Source: Polyrhizophydium stewartii
Lineage: Eukaryota; Chytridiomycota; Chytridiomycetes; Rhizophydiales
Assembly: GCA_027604665.1 (NCBI GenBank)
Contig: JADGIZ010000479.1
Span: forward strand, 1-13,048
DNA: 13,048 nucleotides
Direction: 5' to 3'
The notes beneath the pieces are model-generated. The model saw nothing but the letters and a program-made list of their open reading frames with translations, ran no database searches and had not been told where the DNA came from. The translations under genes were made by a program, and so were the position numbers. Shown in pieces: positions 7,986-13,048 of the stretch; the first letter of the stretch is position 1, and each line of letters opens with the position of its first letter.

Positions 7986-10169
7986 ATGCAGGCGCTCGCA
8001 AGCGCCGTGCCCGCGGTGGCGTGGCTGCCGCACTACCGGCCCGCCATGCTGCTCGACGACCTCCTCGCAGGCTTCACACTTGCCACGCTGCTCATTCCGC
8101 AGGTTGCTTGCATCGGCGCCTCCCCTGCGCCGCCGCCCTCCGCTGACGGCAGCCGTGCGCCTTTGGCCGCCCGTCTCCCGCCGCTGGGCCGCACAGTCGA
8201 TCGGATACGCCGTCATGGCCAACCTGCCGCCCGTGCGAGGCCTGTATACCGCCAGCGTGCCGGCGCTTGCCTACTTTGTCTTTGGCGCATCGCCCTTTCT
8301 GAGCATCGGTGAGCGACTCGCTGCCTGGCTGCCCGAGACGGACGGACGGAACTCTGACCGACACCGGCCCGCGCAGCACCGTTTGCGGTGACTGCGCTCC
8401 TGGCGGGCGAGTCGGCGCTGTCGGCCGCAGAGTGGTTCGCTGGTCTGCGTGCTCCCGGCAACGCAACGGAGCCGGCGATGCTCCACGAGGCGAATCTCCC
8501 GTGGCAGACATACCCCGACCTGACCAGCATCGCCGCGCTGCAGGCGCTGATGCTTGGGCTGCTGCTCATGGCAGTGCGGCTCTCTGGAATGCACACGCTG
8601 CTTGCGCGCATCGCAACAAAGCCGCTCGTGGACGCTTTCACTGTCGCGGCCAGCTTTGCGATCCTCACGTCGCAGATCAAGCACGTTGTCGGCGTGCGTG
8701 TCTCGGCGCGGGGCACGGTCGGCGTCAACGTCATCATATGGATCTCGGTGCTGCTGAACTTGCCGAGCGCCAATGTCGCTGCTGCGGCTCTCGGCTTCGC
8801 AGCAATGGCCATGATCGTCGCCATTCCTATAATCGAGTCTCGGATCTACGAGGCAGGCGTCCCCTCGGCGGCGGTGCCGACCGCACCTGTCCCTGCGCGC
8901 GGCCAACCAGGCGCTCCGGATACCGCTGCCAGTGCGGTGCATGTGGCTGGCTCAGAGGATCACCCTGCGCCGGCGCGTGAGACGGACTCGCTGCTTCGCA
9001 ACTCTGCCAGCAGCGTCAACGACGGGCGTGCACTCATGACTCCTTCGGTGTCGGCGCACTCCCTCGAGCGGTACGGCTCGCTGCCCGACTCGCACACGCA
9101 ATCGCGTCCAAGAATCAGCCGGGGCAGCACTCGCAGTCGGACGAGCCTCGAGGTGCAACCCGTGCCGCCAGTCAAGCCCCGCGTGCGCGTGCCAGCTGCG
9201 CTCGTCACCATCGCGACCTTGACTGCCGTTGCATCGGCGCTCGACCTCGCACAGACGCACAAGCTGCCCGTTGTTGGCCAGATCCAGTCTGGATTTCCTA
9301 CATTCTCGCTGCCGTGGGTCTTTTCGAGCGCAGGGAGCCCTGATCCAGATCCTGGCAGCGGCGCGTCGCCAAGGGGCCAGCCAACACCGTCGCAGATGGC
9401 CGGCCTCGTTCTGTATTTGCTGCCAAGCACGATATCGATTGCGCTGGTGACGCATATCACCACCGTGTCGATCCTGCACTCATTTCCATCGGCCAGCGTT
9501 GTGCACGACGACGGCGTTGCGTCACAGCTACCTCTCATTGCGGGCATCGAAGCTGAAGGCCGCGAGCTGGCAGCAATGGCCATGTCGCAGATCACCGCAT
9601 CTTTCTTCTCGTGCTTCATCTCTGGAGCGGGCCTCGCGCGCAGCGCCGTGCTCGTCAGCCAGACGGGCGCACGGTCGCCGCTCGCGTGCCTCTTTTCGGT
9701 GTTGATTGTGCTCGGCATCGTCACCTTTGCGGCTTTTCTGTTCGAGTCGATCCCAATGGCGGTTCTTTCAGCGGTTATTGTCGTTGCCATTGCGCGATCG
9801 CTGGCTCGCGTGATGGACATTGTCGTGATCGTGCAAAAGGCACTCGAGGCGGACAAACTGATCGCCGATCTCAACGACCACGATGAGGACTCGCGCGCGC
9901 TGACCCAGGGATCTGACGCACAGAGCACCCACGCAGACGAGCCTTCGCCGCAAAGCCGCCGACCGCCTTTGGAAGGCGTCTTGGCGCGGTTTCCACGCTT
10001 CGCGCACGCCGTGCGCCGTGCTCGCGTCTGGGAGGATTCCGTTGTGTGGATCGCAACGCTGGTCGTGACCGGATTGATAGACTCGTCTCTGGGCATCCTC
10101 GTGGGCCTCGCGCTTGTCGTGTGCTTTCGCCTCGCGGCGTTCCTCTGCGGCGTGCAGACGCGAGACTGA
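7986..10169 (+). CDS. SulP (SLC26-like) anion transporter lacking a STAS domain
   Basis: Exons 7986-8102, 8197-8308, 8377-10169 give 673 aa. The start reads DDLLAGFTLATLLIPQ-SIGYAVMANLPPVRGLYTA, the SulP helix 1-2 signature, followed by FLSIGAPFAVTALLAG. Later blocks SGAGLARSAVLVSQTGARSP and PMAVLSAVIVVAIARSL match the family core. SulP proteins carry sulfate, bicarbonate or other anions across membranes; the substrate here is unknown. Two hydrophilic insertions interrupt the core: about 235-348 (Ser/Pro/Arg-rich) and about 568-631. The last helix (TGLIDSSLGILVGLALVVCF) is followed by only about 13 residues, so the cytosolic STAS domain usual in SulP is absent. The next gene's stop is 56 bp downstream on the other strand, leaving no room without antisense overlap. 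Both introns have GT donors and GCTGAC or CTGACC motifs. Confidence 0.92.
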
Positions 10170-10225
10170 ACAATATCGAACCGTGTGCTTTCTCTTGGCT
10201 TCAGCATTTTCATTGGCTTTCGAGC
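10170..10225. other. Convergent 3' intergenic region (SulP / parvin)
   Basis: Fifty-six bp lies between the two stop codons. It is pyrimidine- and T-richer than its surroundings on the plus strand. No gene or clear poly(A) signal is visible. Confidence 0.35.
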
Positions 10226-11988
10226 CTATGCGTCCGCTTGATCCTGGAAGTTGGTGTACAGGAGGAATCTGCGCATGTGCATGTAAGCCCGAGCAGAGTA
10301 TGCATTGCGCTGGCAACTGCAGTCTCACATCCATCTACAGATTGTGGTGAGGTCGCCAGAGACAACGTCTGCAAAGCGTCCGAAGCGTGAGCTTTTGGTC
10401 ATCTGGACGATGAAATGCCTCGTTGTACCTTTTGGGTTGATACGCGACACATCGATGCCCAGGTCGCGCATGAGCTCGAGCGCAAACTGGACATTGTGGT
10501 CCTATCCGGTATCAGTCGCGAGCGTCAGCACGTTCTTACTCAGCCCGAGCAGCCTCAGCCTCTCCAGCACGCAAGATCTCGCCTTGTGCTCGGGCAAGGT
10601 CGGCGTCAGGTGGTAGAGATTCATGGGCACAAAAAAGTTTGCCAGCACGCCAATGAGGATAATGAGGTGCACGCCGTCGTCGAGCGAGGCCAGATCGCGT
10701 GCCTCAATGTTGACGACTGCAAGATGCATGTTGGTGAAGTGCAGAAGCAGCTATAACGGCGCATGCGTCAGACATCTGAGCAGCGCCGACGATGCTTGTC
10801 GTCTTTTGGAGCCAGACGTGTTTGGCCGCCAACCTCGACAAGCTCCTGGAACTTTTGCGGGGAGTCGACGAGGGCGTCGAACGCATCCACGACTTGCTCG
10901 GGACCTGCCGCGGCCAGTGTTAACAGCAGCTGCAAGGAGGTGTCGGAGCAGCGAAATTGATTGCACCAGGCACAGACGGCATACCGGCGCTCTGCTGCTC
11001 GTCGGTCACAGTCTCTTCATCTGTCAGGCGATGCACCGTCGTCTTTGTCTTTTCGGCGCCGCCAATCATCTTTACACCCACACAAACAGCGTCAGCCAAG
11101 TGTGGCCACGCTTCGCGGCGTGAGATGCCAGTCAGAAAGCAGCAAGGGCGGATCCTGCCTGCTTCTGAATGACGGCAATCGAAACGTTGGGCGGAAGTGG
11201 ATAAGGACACTTGAGAAGAGTGGCCAAGTCGACGAGGAGACAGAGCAGCGACGACATGTCCTGCGCCAGAATGCCTGATGGCGTAAGCTGCCGTCGTCAG
11301 CGCTCCAGGCACACGCGCAAGCCAAGCCAGGAACCTCTGTCGTCACGCGCCTTTGAGCGTCCATCGCTTTGGGTCCTGCGCCACCCCGAGCCGGCGCTCG
11401 ACAAACTGCACGACCAGCCCCATGATAAGCTGGTAGTTCTTTGGCGTCGCCGTCGCAAAGGCGGCCTTGTCGATGAACTCCTCGCCCGTGACGGCCTCTG
11501 CAGGCGATAGTGCGCCGTCCGCGTCGTCGACGCATCAGCACCGCGCTGGCCAGGCTCGTGTCAGACGAGCCGGCACACCGAGAAGCGACGCAATGGCGCG
11601 CCCAATGGTCAGGTCAAAGATGTCTCGCACGACGAGCATGTCGTGGCCGACAAAGGAGCTGATCCACTGCTTGAGCGACTGGGCATGCAGAAAGCAGGCC
11701 GCGGTTGCGTCCGCAGAGGCGGGTGGGCGAGCGAGGCGGCAGTGCAAGGCAGCCGCCGTCAGAAGGACGCCTGCGTCAGCGACCGATGCCACGCAGTAAA
11801 CACGTGTGGATCTGGCCACCGGCGTGCCTGCGTGAGACGCTTGAAGTTGGGATCGGCTGCAAGGCACGAGGTCGACGGAGCGCACTCTCCGTGAGCCTCT
11901 CCATCGACTAGATGTCCACGCAAGCTCTCCTGATGTGCATACCGAGCGTGGCGGCATGCAGCTCGTAGACCGTCGCCGAGTCCTCCAT
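10226..11988 (-). CDS. PARV: Parvin: tandem calponin-homology adhesion adaptor
   Basis: Eleven exons in transcript order: 11943-11988, 11828-11856, 11579-11678, 11351-11497, 11159-11274, 10985-11069, 10834-10904, 10583-10750, 10429-10501, 10329-10368, 10226-10268, giving 305 aa. CH1 (about 20-128) includes SLKQWISSFVGHDMLVVRDI and SSLLCLLVDLATLL, then CPYPLPPNVSIAVIQKQ as in the parvin linker. CH2 (about 183-300) includes VVDAFDALVD, LDDGVHLIILIGVL, ANFFVPMNLYHLTP, HNVQFALELMRDLGI, INPKDVVSGDLTTI and FLLYTNFQ, each aligning with animal parvin in order and spacing. Parvin binds ILK and paxillin and links adhesions to actin. CH1 has TIG where animals have YDG. Four of ten introns have GC donors, and one exon is 29 nt. 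The frame is also open upstream (ATG 12393), so the N-terminus may be about 135 residues longer. Confidence 0.92.
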
Positions 11989-12435
11989 CAGAATCGCGGG
12001 CAAACACATTCGACCGCGAGGCGACATTGGACGCTCGATCGACCCGCACAGGTACAAAGATATGCACCGAGCCTCCATCATTATTGCCGAGTCATGGCGC
12101 ATCGCACACGCCCGATGTCGCCGGGCTCTCGCCTCCTCGGCTGGGACATCAACGGACAAGTCCAAATCAACGCACTCGCGACCAGCCGAGGCTGTTGCCG
12201 CGGTCAAGCCTGTTTGGTGAGGAAGACGACTTTCTTGTGTGGTGATGATGGGGGAGGGGGCACTGGTGCCGAGATGCGCGGTCTTAACATCATTCGGCTC
12301 GTCGTCGATGCCTCGTCCCCCATCCACATTCACCGAGACATGCATCGCTGCTTCCATAACCCTCTCTCTCTTCCCCCCTCGTTGGCTTTGCATGGTCTGG
12401 AATGAACACACTGCTGCGCATGCCCGAGCGCACAT
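11989..12435. other. Intergenic or parvin N-terminal region
   Basis: These 447 bp lie between the conservative parvin start and the bL33m stop. On the minus strand the parvin frame has no stop throughout, with in-frame ATGs including 12393 in an A(-3) context. The encoded sequence shows nothing I recognise. A purine-rich run on the minus strand (near 12361-12381) could be promoter or leader. I see no RNA gene here. Confidence 0.4.
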
Positions 12436-12874
12436 TCATTTGAGCTTGGTCTCGAGAAACAGCACATGCTGGTTGACTGCGCGGCCGAGCGGGCAGCCAG
12501 GCGGCCACGAGCGAGTCAGCACACACCGACGCTCGCGACGGCGCAAGCCCACCCGCATCCGGCCGCATATGCGAGGCGGCCGGGATGCGAGCGAGTGGGT
12601 GTCAGGACACCACGCGGGCAGGCAAGCCAGCCGTGCAGGCGCACCAACAGGATCGAAGTTGCGCAGCTGCAGCTTGGGCAGCGCACGCCTGCGCTTGGTC
12701 ATGTACGTGAAGCCCGTGCCCGCCGTGCTCAGCAGCCGCACCACAATGGTCCTGCAAGTGCGCAGCGACCGTCCGAGCGGGAAGCGTGTCAGCAGTGCGC
12801 AGACGCACGGCCGGGCGTGTGTGCGGGCGTGGGCAGAGGCGTGCGGCGCACCTCGCCTTTGCCTTTGCCGCCAT
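12436..12874 (-). CDS. MRPL33: Mitochondrial large-subunit ribosomal protein bL33m
   Basis: Three exons, 12852-12874, 12645-12751 and 12436-12476, give 56 aa, the usual length for bL33. The product begins MAAKAKARTIVVRLLSTAG, continues TGFTYMTKRRR, LPKLQLRNFDPV, and ends VNQHVLFLETKLK, matching bacterial and mitochondrial L33 end to end. It would act in the large subunit of the mitochondrial ribosome; the mitochondrial rather than plastid assignment is inferred. Introns of 100 and 168 nt have GT donors (GTGCGC both times), CTGAC motifs and AG acceptors, and splice in phases 2 and 1. The first exon encodes only seven residues and two bases, so ordinary gene finders would miss it. The yeast counterpart is Mrpl39. 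Confidence 0.95.
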
Positions 12875-12950
12875 GGCGAGCTCCGAGTGCGAGCGAGTGT
12901 CGGCAAGTCCGTGTCGCCCTTTCGTCTGTGATCACTTCCCCCCGCCGCGC
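12875..12950. promoter_or_regulatory. Upstream region of bL33m, possibly bidirectional
   Basis: This 76-bp stretch precedes the bL33m ATG on the minus strand and a possible rightward ATG at 12951. I see no TATA box. It would hold both promoters or leaders if the right-edge frame is a gene. Confidence 0.3.
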
Positions 12951-13048
12951 ATGACAGGCGGCATGACATGGCGACGCCGCACGCCGCGATTCCATGATGA
13001 CGACGATGAGGCGGGAAGCGTGTATTCGAGATGCGTGTATGTGCTGGG
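12951..13048 (+). CDS. Possible 5' end of an unidentified gene, cut by window edge
   Basis: From ATG 12951 the frame stays open to the window end (33 codons, beginning MTGGMTWRRRTPRFH with an acidic DDDDE run following). It is too short to assign. The position, divergent from bL33m with a 76-bp gap, fits the compact layout seen elsewhere in the window, but chance openness in GC-rich DNA is an equal explanation. Confidence 0.25.
   Translation, partial: MTGGMTWRRRTPRFHDDDDEAGSVYSRCVYVL

Noticed and set aside
10325..10368. Parvin ending at the TGA at 10325-10327
   Set aside because: A GTGAGA donor just before it splices in phase 2 to 10226-10268, which supplies the conserved C-terminal CH2 helix (FLLYTNFQ).
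10046..10390. Plus-strand frame downstream of the last SulP helix as a missing STAS exon
   Set aside because: The translation has no STAS pattern, and the region is antisense to the well-supported final parvin exons.
12239..12931. Plus-strand frame of 230 codons opposite bL33m
   Set aside because: The minus strand encodes full-length bL33m with matching splice phases; the plus frame has no recognisable content.
1..13048. CRISPR arrays, insertion sequences, integrated virus, tRNA or rRNA genes
   Set aside because: I saw no regularly spaced repeats, no terminal inverted repeats with a transposase, no viral proteins and no tRNA-like cloverleaf motifs; the content is ordinary nuclear eukaryotic genes.

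Overview
This is a GC-rich, gene-dense piece of a eukaryotic nuclear genome. The genes carry short spliceosomal introns of about 60-170 nt, many with a GCTGAC branch-point-like motif. I placed exons by reading-frame continuity and by recalled protein family patterns; no database search was run. The gene set (alpha-arrestin, Erv1, ArfGAP1, Dss4/Mss4, SulP, parvin, mitochondrial bL33) and the presence of parvin suggest an opisthokont or a close relative such as an apusomonad or early-diverging fungus. It does not look like a typical Dikarya fungus or a bacterium. The species cannot be named from this window.

Layout, left to right: an eight-exon alpha-arrestin-like gene (+, 10-3370, possibly cut at its 5' end); an intron-free Erv1/ALR sulfhydryl oxidase (-, 3531-4073); an intron-free orphan protein with about seven membrane segments (+, 4376-5251); a seven-exon ArfGAP1/Gcs1-type Arf GTPase activator (+, 5450-7300); a two-exon Dss4/Mss4 Rab-binding zinc protein (-, 7371-7938); a three-exon SulP anion transporter with no STAS domain (+, 7986-10169); an eleven-exon parvin with two calponin-homology domains (-, 10226-11988); a three-exon mitochondrial ribosomal protein bL33 (-, 12436-12874); and a possible gene start at the right edge (+, from 12951).

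The genes do not form an operon or one pathway, but there are themes. Two genes act in vesicle traffic (ArfGAP1, Dss4) and sit tail to tail. Arrestin normally links membrane cargo to endocytosis or ubiquitin ligases. Two genes serve mitochondria (Erv1, bL33m). Parvin normally joins ILK and PINCH at integrin-type adhesions.

The most unusual points are the share of introns with a GC rather than GT donor (7 of the 28 I model, 4 of them in parvin), the parvin gene itself, the SulP protein that ends without STAS, and a 47-bp gap between the start codons of two divergent genes. I found no CRISPR array, transposon, tRNA or rRNA.
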